Below the pieces are notes generated by a model. That model saw nothing but the letters and a program-made list of their open reading frames with translations, was not told where the DNA came from and made no database searches. From assembly GCA_025655455.1 (NCBI GenBank), contig JAHXIV010000007.1, forward strand, positions 124,001-188,000: a DNA stretch of 64,000 nucleotides. Direction: 5' to 3'. The translations under genes and the position numbers were made by a program. This document shows, one piece after another, positions 54,787-63,939 of the stretch. Positions within the stretch are counted from its first letter, which is position 1, and every line of letters begins with the position of its first letter. This stretch comes from a gamma proteobacterium symbiont of Taylorina sp. (GTDB lineage Bacteria; Pseudomonadota; Gammaproteobacteria; GRL18).

Positions 54787-56936
54787 TACAAATATTATTA
54801 TTCGGAGGCGGTGTGATTTTTGGCACAAGAAGTACCCGATATCTTCAAAATCGCCAACTTATAAATAACACCCTAAACAAAGGCCAGCCTTCTAAACCCA
54901 AACTTAAAGTCAAGCCGTCCAGTCTCTATCAAAAAACCAAAACCGGTATACTTGCAGCTAAAGATATCATTAAGATTTCCATGAGCGGTGGTGAGTTGCG
55001 TGATCAACACATTAAACAGATGACTATTGTGGATGAGAATCATCAGTTGGATGCCTCTGCTATTTCCTCAGAAAGAAAACTGAATAAAAGCATTAAAGGA
55101 TCGATAGGCTTAATGGGTCTATCCCTGATAGGCACCTGGTTCTATGCTCCCTTGCTGCCCATAGCTGGTGTTGCCACGCTCTATATTTTTACTCCTGTTT
55201 TTAAGAAATTATTTCAAAATCTGAAGAAAGGGCATATAACCACCGAGCTTATTGAAATTATTTCTGTGATTAGTCTCCTGGCATCAGGATTTTTCTTTTT
55301 GGCAATTTTCATCACTTTTACAAGTTTATTGTGTCAAAAACTGCTGACTCGAACCGAACAGCATTCACATAAACAATTAATTAATAGTTTTAGCCAAAAA
55401 CAACAATCTGTATGGGTGCTAAAAGAATGTTCTGAAGTTGAGATACCTTTAGCGGAGGTAAAAAAACAGGATATAGTGGTAGTCAATGCAGGTGAGATTA
55501 TTCCGGTTGACGGCATGATAATAGAGGGATTAGCAAGTGTTGACCAGCACGGCCTGACAGGAGAGTCAAAATCCATAGAGAAAGAAGCTGGAGGAAAGGT
55601 TTTTGCCTCTACCCTGGTATTAGGCGGGCGAATTCTGATTAAAGTAGAAAATACTGGTGCGGATACCAATGCGGCAAAAATTGGGCTAATCCTGGAAAAA
55701 ACACAGGAATATAAAGAAAGCCTGCGTTTACGAGGCAAACAGATAGCCGATGATTTCATTGCGCCAACCCTGGTTGTCAGTGGCTTAACCTTGCCCTTGC
55801 TTGGCCCAAGCGCGGCGATGGCTATTATCTGGACTGCTTTTGGTTACAATATGAAATTGTATGGGCCGATTAGTGTATTAAATTTTTTACACATTATGGC
55901 AGTAAATGGCATATTGATAAAGGATGGACGCTCACTGGAAATGTTGCAAAAAGTGGATACCCTGGTATTTGATAAAACCGGCACATTGACCATGGAGCAG
56001 CTACTGCTTAGCCGTCTCCATCCACTTGAACCTTTTGATGAAACGACTTTGCTAACTTACGCTGCGGCCGCTGAATATCGACAAACCCATCCCATTGCCA
56101 GGGCTATACTCACAGCAGCAGAACAACGTGAGATGGATTTGCCCGACATTGAAGAAACTGCATGCAAGATTGGATACGGTATTGAAGTCAAAATTGATAC
56201 AAAGCTTGTACAGGTAGGCAGTGCAAAGTATATGGAACAACAGGATATACATTTTTCAGATCAGATTCAGAGCTTAAAAACCGAATCTGATGACAGGGGG
56301 CACTCGCTTGTGTATGTTGCTGTCGATGGAGCACTAGCCGGAATGCTGGAATTACAACCTTGTATTCGCCCGGAAGCCCAAGAAATTATTGATTATGTAA
56401 AAGCCCAGGGTATTTCAGTCACCATTATTTCTGGTGATCACGAGCAACCGACTCGCCAGCTTGCCAATGAATTAGGCATAGAACATTATTTTTCTGAAAC
56501 ACTACCTGATAAAAAAGCAGAACTGATTGCCAGGCTGCGTAAAGAAGGAAAATTTGTCGCTTATGTCGGTGACGGAATTAATGATGCCATCGCCTTAAAA
56601 CAGGCCAATGTATCCATCTCGTTACGCGGTGCTTCAAGTGTCGCTACTGATACCGCCCAGATTATTTTGATGGATGGTGATTTAAAGAAATTAAAATCCT
56701 TATTCGAAATTTCCAGATTCTTTGAAGCCAATATGCGTACTAATTATTTAACCTCAATAATACCCGGTGCAATTACTCTGGCGGGTGTGTTTCTCTTCAA
56801 TATGGGACTCGCTGGCGGTATGCTTGTCTATTTCAGTGCAAAAATGGTGGGTCTGACGAATGCCATGCTGCCGTTGCTAAAACATGAAAATAAGCAGGCA
56901 ATAGCTGAAATAGAGCAGGTCAAAGAGCAGGAATAA
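54780..56936 (+). CDS. P1B-like P-type ATPase 2, no HMA domain, atypical TM6
   Basis: 718 residues. N-terminus MLIQILLFGGGVIFGTRSTR, then soluble linker, MA-MB hairpin, actuator LTGESKSIEKEAGG, DKTGTLT, HP motif QTHPIARAIL, GDGINDAIAL: a complete catalytic core. TM6 reads AFGYNMKLYGP where other P1B pumps have SCPCALVISTP, so Cys-Pro-Cys becomes Phe-Gly-Tyr. Paralogue of ATPase 1 in overall layout but well diverged. Start overlaps the leader ORF. Followed by a PacL-like gene. Confidence 0.9.
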   Translation: MLIQILLFGGGVIFGTRSTRYLQNRQLINNTLNKGQPSKPKLKVKPSSLYQKTKTGILAAKDIIKISMSGGELRDQHIKQMTIVDENHQLDASAISSERKLNKSIKGSIGLMGLSLIGTWFYAPLLPIAGVATLYIFTPVFKKLFQNLKKGHITTELIEIISVISLLASGFFFLAIFITFTSLLCQKLLTRTEQHSHKQLINSFSQKQQSVWVLKECSEVEIPLAEVKKQDIVVVNAGEIIPVDGMIIEGLASVDQHGLTGESKSIEKEAGGKVFASTLVLGGRILIKVENTGADTNAAKIGLILEKTQEYKESLRLRGKQIADDFIAPTLVVSGLTLPLLGPSAAMAIIWTAFGYNMKLYGPISVLNFLHIMAVNGILIKDGRSLEMLQKVDTLVFDKTGTLTMEQLLLSRLHPLEPFDETTLLTYAAAAEYRQTHPIARAILTAAEQREMDLPDIEETACKIGYGIEVKIDTKLVQVGSAKYMEQQDIHFSDQIQSLKTESDDRGHSLVYVAVDGALAGMLELQPCIRPEAQEIIDYVKAQGISVTIISGDHEQPTRQLANELGIEHYFSETLPDKKAELIARLRKEGKFVAYVGDGINDAIALKQANVSISLRGASSVATDTAQIILMDGDLKKLKSLFEISRFFEANMRTNYLTSIIPGAITLAGVFLFNMGLAGGMLVYFSAKMVGLTNAMLPLLKHENKQAIAEIEQVKEQE

Positions 56937-57061
56937 AAATATGCTGCTGTTGCTTTGCCATCATCCTGAATCCTTTAATGACTTGATTTTATCTGTTTAT
57001 AGAACTAAAGTAATGGATTATGTTATAAATTCTATTTAACTTAGTATTAAAGGTGATTATT

Positions 57062-57292
57062 ATGGGTTTACATTTAGTTCCTTTCCTCATTGGTGCAGCA
57101 GTAGGTTCTGTGATGACTTATATTTATAAAGATAAAGCCAGCCAGAAAAAAATAAAAGATGTAACACAAGATGCTTCTGATAAAGTAAAAGCGGCAGCAC
57201 AAGATAGTTCTGATAAAGTAAAATCAGCGGCACAGGATGCTTCTAAAAAAGTGAAATCTTTTGTCAAACCTGATAAAGTTGACGAAGAGTAG
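57062..57292 (+). CDS. DUF5132/PacL-like protein with 11-residue LEA-like repeats
   Basis: 76 residues from ATG 57062 (AAAGGTG upstream). Membrane segment LVPFLIGAAVGSVMTYIYKD, then three near-identical 33-base units (57167-57265) coding QDASDKVKAAA-type 11-mers as in group 3 LEA or YtxH-like proteins. 125 bases after ATPase 2, same strand; likely its small partner. Confidence 0.7.
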   Translation: MGLHLVPFLIGAAVGSVMTYIYKDKASQKKIKDVTQDASDKVKAAAQDSSDKVKSAAQDASKKVKSFVKPDKVDEE

Positions 57293-57505
57293 AAAAATTG
57301 CTGATTTAGGGGGAGATGTATCACAAAAACAGATTTTTTAAAGTGAACACTTTATTGTTAGTTTTACCCAATCCGTTGGATTACTAAAGTATATAAAGCT
57401 ATATTGCTGTCCAGATAAACATTGACTCTCAGTTTCCTGGATAATAATCAGAGCATAGAGGGATCTAAATGACTTTTTATGTTTTTAACATTTTTCGAGG
57501 ACTTC

Positions 57506-57748
57506 ATGATGGATCCTGTTAGTCAGTATGTAATATCAAAAGGTGTAGCTGCTTGTGCTACAAAAGCGGGCGTTGCTACAAAAGCTTGTATTGCAAAATT
57601 TAGCTCTGCAGCAAAATCGGCTTCTACAAAAGCAGCTACTTCTGCAAAAGGATCAGCTAAGGCAGCTACTTCAAAAGCAGGAGCTTCCGCATCCCGTAGC
57701 GACTGTGGAGCATCATGTGGATCAATTTCCGAAGCAGGCGCACCTTAG
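57506..57748 (+). CDS. Ala/Lys/Ser-rich small protein with a Cys-containing end
   Basis: 80 residues, GAGG before ATG. DPVSQYVISKGVAACATKAG, then Ala/Lys/Ser repeats (STKAATSAKGSAKAATSKAG) and a C-terminal SRSDCGASCGSISEAGAP. No membrane segment. Facing a cyclic-peptide-type ABC exporter across 215 empty bases. Could be a secreted or modified peptide, or a nucleoid-like basic protein; function unknown. Confidence 0.55.
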   Translation: MMDPVSQYVISKGVAACATKAGVATKACIAKFSSAAKSASTKAATSAKGSAKAATSKAGASASRSDCGASCGSISEAGAP

Positions 57749-57963
57749 GGGGGCTATCCAAAAATAACTTCCCGATCCTGCTTGTCCTATTATCTATATT
57801 CTGCGTTGTAGCAAGAGTTACGTAGAACGTCTATGCGCCCCTGTAAATACAAGCTGACCAACCGAATACGGGAGGTTAATCTGAGTAGTTATGGAAATTC
57901 AATGGCATTTTTCAATCTATAAATTGGGAATATTGGTGTTTTGATTCTGGTGATTGGCACTCA

Positions 57964-59628
57964 CTAAATTCGGTTAACCATTCTTCCTTCTTCCATTTTC
58001 AATAGTCGATCAGCGACATGAAAATAATGATCGTCGTGGGTAACGGCAACCACTGTTTTACCCATTGCTTTAATCTCGGGTAATAATTTTTCATAAAAAT
58101 ATTGGCGGAACTGAGGATCCTGATCCGCAGCAAACTCATCCATGACCAGAATAGGCTTGTCTTCCAGAATGGTAGCAATAAAGGCAAGTCGTTTTCTTTG
58201 TCCAGTTGACAGGCTGGTTCGGGTGAAACCGCCATTCTGATATTCTACCTTGTCCTGCATTTTCATCTTTTTTAGCCAGTAATTGACTTTTTCACTATCA
58301 ATGTTTTCTATGCCGTAGAATTTGTCAAAAAGATGAAAATCGGTAAAAATAGCAGAAAACAAGTCGCGGTAGGCAGGGTAACTGGTTTTATCAATAGCGA
58401 TGGAATCAACAAACAGATTGTTGTTTTCAGGATAATACAAACCTGTCAATAGCTTGAGGTAGGTTGATTTACCACTTCCGTTACCGCCAATAATGAATAA
58501 TAACTCTCCTTTATAGATCGTTTCATTAAAAGGGCCAGCGGTGAAGTCAGAACGATTCTTAAGGTCAGAGCTAGAGTCAGTGGGGTAGGTAAAACTGACA
58601 TTTTTCATGCTTATTTCTTTAAAATCAGAGAAAATAAGATTACTGCATTCTTCTTCTTTCTCATCATCATCATTAGGCCTGGAAAATGCCTTGCTAATGA
58701 CTTGATCCATTTCTGCCTCAAGACTAACCAGTTCGTCAATAGACAGGTTAACTCTATTTAATACAGGCATAATGTTAATCAAAATAGCAATCGGCCCAGT
58801 AATAAACAGGATAGTTGAGGATATTTTGTAGATATTATCTGTTTGGATTTCACTGATACTGGGAATAACAAAAATAAGCACGGGTAACAAGGTATAAACA
58901 AGAATGCGCCCATGTCCCCAGAGCCTGGACTCCTGTTTGCCGACTTCTAACTTGATTTTTTCTATTTCAGCTGATTCTGTAGCTATATTTTGTAAAATCG
59001 CCTGACCTTTTTTGCGATTTATTTTGACTTCTTTAAAACCGTTGATCAGATGTGAAATGGATTTAAAGTAACTCGTTTCCTTCTGCTTGACTTCCTGTAA
59101 CAATGCCTTAATATGTTTGGTTTTTGCCAGAAACAGAGCAGCAGAGACAAGAATACCTGCCATGCTGATTAAAAAGCTTGGGAAAGAAATATAAGCCAGA
59201 TACAGAAAAGAAAAGATCAACAATACAGACATCTGTGCAGCCCCCGTGATCTGGGGAATCGCCTGGGATATCAGCATATCGCTTTGCGTAAAGCGGGCAT
59301 ACAGGCTATTACTTCCCTGCTCTTCCATAAAAGGCAATTCGACTTGCTGAATTTTGCGGGTCAGGCGAATTCTTACATTATAAATGGCATCTTCAATGGT
59401 AATAATAGCCCGCTCAAAAGCAAACCACTGGGCATAAAGAAAGAGTGCGAAGGCAACCATATACAGCCAAAAATATTGAGTCAGGTTTTCATTGTCAGCA
59501 ACTGCCTGGGTTGCATGGTTGACAATACCCAGAAGCAGGCTATTGGCAATACCGGCAATGGCAACGATCAACAGGATTTGCTTATAGGGTTTGCTGGTTT
59601 CTTTTTCGATGAACTGAATCAATCGCAT
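57964..59628 (-). CDS. Cyclic-peptide-export type ABC transporter (fused permease and ATPase)
   Basis: 554 residues. N-terminal six-helix membrane domain, then an ABC ATPase: Walker A IIGGNGSGKSTYLKLLTGLY, signature TSLSTGQRKRLAFIA, Walker B ILVMDEFAADQDPQFR, H-loop VAVTHDDHYF. STGQRKRL and DEFAADQDP are typical of the SyrD/PvdE/YojI subfamily that exports siderophore precursors, lipopeptides or microcin J25. No peptide synthetase or modification enzyme is near. Confidence 0.9.
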   Translation of the reverse strand: MRLIQFIEKETSKPYKQILLIVAIAGIANSLLLGIVNHATQAVADNENLTQYFWLYMVAFALFLYAQWFAFERAIITIEDAIYNVRIRLTRKIQQVELPFMEEQGSNSLYARFTQSDMLISQAIPQITGAAQMSVLLIFSFLYLAYISFPSFLISMAGILVSAALFLAKTKHIKALLQEVKQKETSYFKSISHLINGFKEVKINRKKGQAILQNIATESAEIEKIKLEVGKQESRLWGHGRILVYTLLPVLIFVIPSISEIQTDNIYKISSTILFITGPIAILINIMPVLNRVNLSIDELVSLEAEMDQVISKAFSRPNDDDEKEEECSNLIFSDFKEISMKNVSFTYPTDSSSDLKNRSDFTAGPFNETIYKGELLFIIGGNGSGKSTYLKLLTGLYYPENNNLFVDSIAIDKTSYPAYRDLFSAIFTDFHLFDKFYGIENIDSEKVNYWLKKMKMQDKVEYQNGGFTRTSLSTGQRKRLAFIATILEDKPILVMDEFAADQDPQFRQYFYEKLLPEIKAMGKTVVAVTHDDHYFHVADRLLKMEEGRMVNRI

Positions 59629-59760
59629 ATTTTAAAAATGTCCTAGTCTTGAATAGATACATTATATAGAAATCGAATGGAAAAAGGGAGTTTCACAAAA
59701 CCAGATGCTGTATCTCTTGGCCGTAGCCAATTATGAGGTCAGGTTATAGATTACAGGCTG

Positions 59761-60519
59761 CTAGCAAACCATGCTTTTATCAAATTCACCCATGTCTGCA
59801 AGTTTTTCTTCGTCAAGAATATACAGTCTTTTATGGTGACATTCAATCAGGCCTAGGTTACGAAACTGACGCAGGATACGATTAACATGTACATTGGTTA
59901 ATCCAACAGCATCACCAATGTCTTCCTGAGTCGGAGGAAAAACAACGCTGTTGGTTTCGGGGTCATAATTTCGGTTCAAATGTTCACGTGTGCGGTGAAA
60001 CAATTCCAGTAATAAAAAGGCAATACTTTCATAGGCATCCTTTCTGCTCCGAAATGCCTGATGTTGCTGGCATAAATTCATGTCTTTGGATCCCATCGAA
60101 GCAAGGCGTAATGCCAATGTGGGATTCTCTTCAAGCATTTCCTGCAGCCGGCTGCGTGGGAAACCACAAACAATCGATTCAGTGAGGGCTGAGACTGAGT
60201 GTGAAACCATACCCTTTTGATCCGTCTGAAAGCCAATAAAATCGCCGGGCAGAGCAAATCTGAGAATTTGACGTTTTCCTTCTCTGGAGGTCTGATGCAT
60301 AGCCATCCAACCATCAAACAGCGTATAAACATAATCCGTTACACTTTCTTCATGGTATAAAAGGGTTTTAGCTGGTACAACAAACTGTTGATCTCGATAT
60401 TTTTGTGTCCATTCAAGGCGCTCAGGAGGTATGCCCTGAAACAAAGCCAGCTTCCGGATAGGGCATTGGTTGCATGCTGTATGCGGCTGTTTGCGTATTC
60501 GAATAGATTTTTGCTTCAT
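59761..60519 (-). CDS. Crp/Fnr family transcriptional regulator
   Basis: 252 residues. An N-terminal CNQCPIR cluster precedes a cyclic-nucleotide-type sensor domain (VPAKTLLYHEES, FALPGDFIGF) and a C-terminal winged helix-turn-helix (TQEDIGDAVGLTNVHVNRIL). The two N-terminal Cys recall Fnr but I do not see the full four-Cys set. Likely controls the membrane-platform genes around it. Confidence 0.88.
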   Translation of the reverse strand: MKQKSIRIRKQPHTACNQCPIRKLALFQGIPPERLEWTQKYRDQQFVVPAKTLLYHEESVTDYVYTLFDGWMAMHQTSREGKRQILRFALPGDFIGFQTDQKGMVSHSVSALTESIVCGFPRSRLQEMLEENPTLALRLASMGSKDMNLCQQHQAFRSRKDAYESIAFLLLELFHRTREHLNRNYDPETNSVVFPPTQEDIGDAVGLTNVHVNRILRQFRNLGLIECHHKRLYILDEEKLADMGEFDKSMVC

Positions 60520-60582
60520 TTAATTTTTCACAATCATGATTTTTATATGGGAAGCCGATAAATCACAGTATCGGCGTTCTGT

Positions 60583-60936
60583 TTATCTTTCTTCAGCAGC
60601 TTGTTTTGCCCGTTCCATTATGACTGAAATGACAGGTATGCTAAATTTGCCGCCTGTCTCCCGCAATCGTTCTAACAAGATATCAACGGGTGGCTCGGAG
60701 AGTTGTTCATAATTATAGATACCGATGGTATCCAGTGCTTCTGCCAATTTAGGACCGACACCCTTCAGCTGACTAAGGTCATCACGTATTTCTTTTAAGG
60801 ACTCTTTTTTGGTTAATGACTTTTTTCCAGTTTCATTCTCTTCATCACCATGCGTTTTTTTCGCCATATAAGAGTTATACAGTTTGTCAGCAGCCCAACC
60901 AACAGAGACACCAGCTAAAAATACCAATATATTCAT
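60583..60936 (-). CDS. Membrane-anchored helix-hairpin-helix protein
   Basis: 117 residues, AGGGGAA before ATG. Short N-terminal Gly-containing membrane segment NILVFLAGVSVGWAADKLY, charged linker, then a helix-hairpin-helix domain (LSQLKGVGPKLAEALDTIGI, NYEQLSE). The anchor resembles those of the DUF5132-like proteins at 48 and 57 kb. The HHH unit may mediate protein or nucleic-acid contacts. A perfect palindrome lies 24 bases upstream. Confidence 0.75.
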   Translation of the reverse strand: MNILVFLAGVSVGWAADKLYNSYMAKKTHGDEENETGKKSLTKKESLKEIRDDLSQLKGVGPKLAEALDTIGIYNYEQLSEPPVDILLERLRETGGKFSIPVISVIMERAKQAAEER

Positions 60937-60959
60937 ATATTCCCCTTCAAGTTTAAGGT

Positions 60960-60981
60960 TACAGTTTTAGCTAAAACTGTA
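60960..60981. promoter_or_regulatory. Perfect 22-bp palindrome, candidate operator
   Basis: Centred on TTTTAGCTAAAA, with outer arms TACAG and CTGTA, zero loop. It lies 24 bases upstream of the helix-hairpin-helix gene start. Perfect dyad symmetry fits a dimeric repressor or activator site. The rest of the 60937-61458 gap is AT-rich with no gene; TTCTATAGG is repeated directly near 61.22 kb. Confidence 0.55.
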
Positions 60982-61458
60982 CTTTGACCCATTGAGATGA
61001 ATTATTTTCCATCCGTTTATTTCAAATGATTAATAATATTAAAAATTTATTTCTAACTGGGTGCAGCGTAATTTGTCTAATATTTGTAAGCCTCTAAATT
61101 TTTTCATAATATCCTCTAAAACGAATATAGTGATTGCCATTATTATACTTATTTAGCTATAATTTAGTTGCTACGTTGAGTATTCTACTTTAACAGAGAT
61201 AATGATACAAGCACTAGCACTTCTATAGGTTTCTATAGGCATTGCCAGGTATTTTCACATACCAATACAAAGGTGAAAAAATTTACGCCTACGTATGAAA
61301 TTAGTGCAGTGTATAGTTAAGTATAATATAGGTTTTGGCATATTTTATAATTAATGATAAGGCACGGAGACTTCCTTCCGTCATAATGTCAAACCATTTA
61401 TTGAGAATAATGCTCTTAAAGCGAGCCTGGAATAATAAAATATCACAAAGGAAATACT

Positions 61459-62649
61459 ATGATAAATCTGCAAGTTGCCGAACGGGTACGCCCGATGAAT
61501 CCATCCACGACTTCATCTCTTGCTGCCCGAACAGCTGAATTGCGTGCTGCAGGACATGATATTATAGGCATGGGTGCAGGCGAGCTTGATTTCGATACTC
61601 CAGAACATATAAAGCAGGCTGCTAAAGATGCAATTGACAGGGGCTTTACAAAATATACTGCTGTTGATGGTATCCCTGAGCTAAAACAGGCCGTTATCAA
61701 TAAGTTTGCCAGAGAAAACAATCTTGAATACAATATGAAACAGGTGATGATTTCGTCTGGCTGTAAACAGACCCTCTATAACTTGGCTCAGGCCGTCCTT
61801 AATGAAGGTGATGAGGTCATTATTCCTGTACCTTACTGGGTCTCCTATCCTGATATTGTCAAGCTAGCTGGTGGTCGTCCTGTTTTTATCAACGCAGATA
61901 TTAAACAGGGATTTAAAATCACCCCGAGGCAGCTGGACGCGGCGCTTACTGATAAAGCCCGTCTTATATTTATTAATAGCCCGTCGAATCCGGCAGGCGT
62001 TCACTATACACCCGATGAGCTGGCTGAACTGGGAGCCATTCTGGAGCAATATCCCAAAGTGATTGTTGCTACTGATGATATTTATGAACACATGTTATGG
62101 GAAGGAACACCTTTTAAAAATATCCTGAATATGTGTCCTGCCCTGTATGAACGTGGTTTTGTACTTAATGGGGTGTCCAAGGCTTACTCAATGACGGGAT
62201 GGCGTATTGGCTATGTTGCCGGATCTGAATTACTGATACAAAAAATGAAAACCATACAGTCACAAAGTACCTCTAATCCTTCATCTATCTCTCAATATGC
62301 CGCCCTTGCTGCCATTGAGGGAGATCAGTCCTTTGTTGAGAAAGTGGTTACAACGCTCAAGGATCGACATGACTTTATCTATAGTGCTCTGCTGGAAATA
62401 GAAGGTGTTAAGTGTTTGCCTTGCCAGGGTACTTTCTATATTTTACCCAATGTAGAACAAGTGATGGCGCGTTTGGGGATTAGTAATGATGTTAAATTCA
62501 GTGAATTTCTGCTTGAAAAAGCACAGATAGCAGTAGTCCCTGGTTCTGCTTTTGGTGCGCCTGGTTATATACGACTTTCTTTTGCAACCAGTATGAAAAA
62601 TCTTCAGGAAGCCATGAAACGATTGCATGAAGTGCTTGATCCTGATTGA
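61459..62649 (+). CDS. PLP-dependent class I aminotransferase (aspartate aminotransferase-like)
   Basis: 396 residues with AAGGAA before ATG. Family marks: PSTTSSLAARTAELRAAGHD, FTKYTAVDGIPELKQAV, INSPSNPAGVHYT (Asn contact), and the PLP lysine in NGVSKAYSMTGWRIGYVAG, then PGSAFGAPGYIRLSFA. Subgroup I-beta aspartate/prephenate aminotransferase type. Cytosolic amino-acid metabolism; monocistronic. Confidence 0.93.
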   Translation: MINLQVAERVRPMNPSTTSSLAARTAELRAAGHDIIGMGAGELDFDTPEHIKQAAKDAIDRGFTKYTAVDGIPELKQAVINKFARENNLEYNMKQVMISSGCKQTLYNLAQAVLNEGDEVIIPVPYWVSYPDIVKLAGGRPVFINADIKQGFKITPRQLDAALTDKARLIFINSPSNPAGVHYTPDELAELGAILEQYPKVIVATDDIYEHMLWEGTPFKNILNMCPALYERGFVLNGVSKAYSMTGWRIGYVAGSELLIQKMKTIQSQSTSNPSSISQYAALAAIEGDQSFVEKVVTTLKDRHDFIYSALLEIEGVKCLPCQGTFYILPNVEQVMARLGISNDVKFSEFLLEKAQIAVVPGSAFGAPGYIRLSFATSMKNLQEAMKRLHEVLDPD

Positions 62650-62700
62650 TGAGATCAAATATTTTAAGGCATTTAAGGACTGCCACAAAATAAAATTGCA

Positions 62701-62812
62701 TTTATAAGCTTTCAGTTGCCATTCTATCAAAGCTTCCGCTGTCTTATTTGCAATTTGGACATGTTTGCCAAGCGACAGCGGCACACAATATTTGCTGAAG
62801 GCTCTATGTCAT
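62701..62812 (+). repeat. Palindromic dispersed repeat copy
   Basis: CCGCTGTCTTATTTGCAA pairs with TTTGCCAAGCGACAGCGG, followed by ATTTGCTGAAGGCTCTATG. Same family as 30.7 and 48.5 kb, placed just after the aminotransferase stop. From 62813 to 63409 I see no gene: AT-rich DNA with ATCAAT motifs near 62.93 kb. Confidence 0.65.
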
Positions 62813-63409
62813 TTTGTTTTTGCTTTTTGTTCTGGGATAGCACAGGAACAAGCAAAGTATAAGGTGAGCAAACAGCATCACTATAGTGCGTATTTTTAAC
62901 CATTAATGTTAAAAGTTAATATCAATAATTAATCAATATTAATCTGCATTGATATGTTTCGTTTGCTGTATATATTAATGTTCAGATATAGACAATTATT
63001 TTTGTTATTATTATGCGTATATTTATCGTAACACTACTTATTTTTCTACTCATGACTTATTTCTACAAGGAAAATTCTTACCTTGTAAAGAGATAGAGTA
63101 TTCCTGGCTGTTCTTCATGTAATAAGCTTAATTAACAGACACATAGATAATTTCTATTAATGATCTATGCAGCTCATGACATAACTAAGCCAAGGTATTA
63201 ATATCTGCCATATTCCAACATTAAAATATATATTCTTAATCTATGTTTATTCATAACAATTGGCAGATGTAGAATATAATTTAATCTATGTTAAATAATA
63301 TATGATTTGCCTCAAGTAACATTGCCGCCTCAAGAAACACGAATAAAAATCAATAATAATAATAAATCAATAACAATAAATTTAATTAAACCAAGGGGGT
63401 TTATAAACC

Positions 63410-63928
63410 ATGTCAAAAATAAGTCGACGGAATTTTTTAAAAAGTTCTGGTGCAGTCGCAGCTATCCCGTTAATGGGTTCCGCAGGCAATGCTCTGGCAA
63501 AAGAGAATAGCCAGCTGCCGGATACTGGAATTATGCTGGATTACCCGGAAACAACGGTGAGCAATCTGAGTAAGCTGCCTGTTAATAAAGCTATTAATTT
63601 CCACTTCCCCGATAACAGTTCACCTTGTGCCGTGATTCGTATGGGTCATGCAGTGTCCGGTGGTGTTGGGCCTGACAAGGATATTGTTGCCTACAGCATT
63701 CAATGCAACCATATGGGTTGTCCTCTCAACTATGATACAACTACGCGCACGTTTAAATGCTCATGCCATTTCAGCACGTTTGACAGCGAAAAAACCGGTC
63801 AAATGGTAACCGGTCAAGCGACTGAAGATCTGCCCCGCATCCTGTTGTCTTACGACAAGGCATCAGGTGATATTAAAGCGGTGGGTGTTGATGGTTTGAT
63901 CTTTGGTCGCCAGGCAAATGTAGTGTAA
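63410..63928 (+). CDS. aioB: Arsenite oxidase small subunit (Rieske protein)
   Basis: 172 residues, AAGGGGG before ATG. Twin-arginine signal SRRNFLKSSGAVAAIPLMG, then a Rieske cluster (CNHMGCPLNYDTTTRTFKCS with the second CxxH as CSCHFS), and the AioB-specific end QATEDLPRILLSYD, VDGLIFGRQANVV. In the periplasm it takes electrons from AioA, the molybdenum subunit oxidising arsenite. aioB usually precedes aioA, which would lie beyond the window. Confidence 0.88.
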   Translation: MSKISRRNFLKSSGAVAAIPLMGSAGNALAKENSQLPDTGIMLDYPETTVSNLSKLPVNKAINFHFPDNSSPCAVIRMGHAVSGGVGPDKDIVAYSIQCNHMGCPLNYDTTTRTFKCSCHFSTFDSEKTGQMVTGQATEDLPRILLSYDKASGDIKAVGVDGLIFGRQANVV

Positions 63929-63939
63929 CGATACTGTTA

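Noticed and set aside
57506-59628. Classical peptide biosynthesis cluster
   Set aside because: No peptide synthetase, cyclase, radical SAM or protease gene near the exporter.
63013-63096. 27-codon ORF with a hydrophobic N-terminus upstream of aioB
   Set aside because: No ribosome-binding site, in very AT-rich DNA, no sign of conservation.
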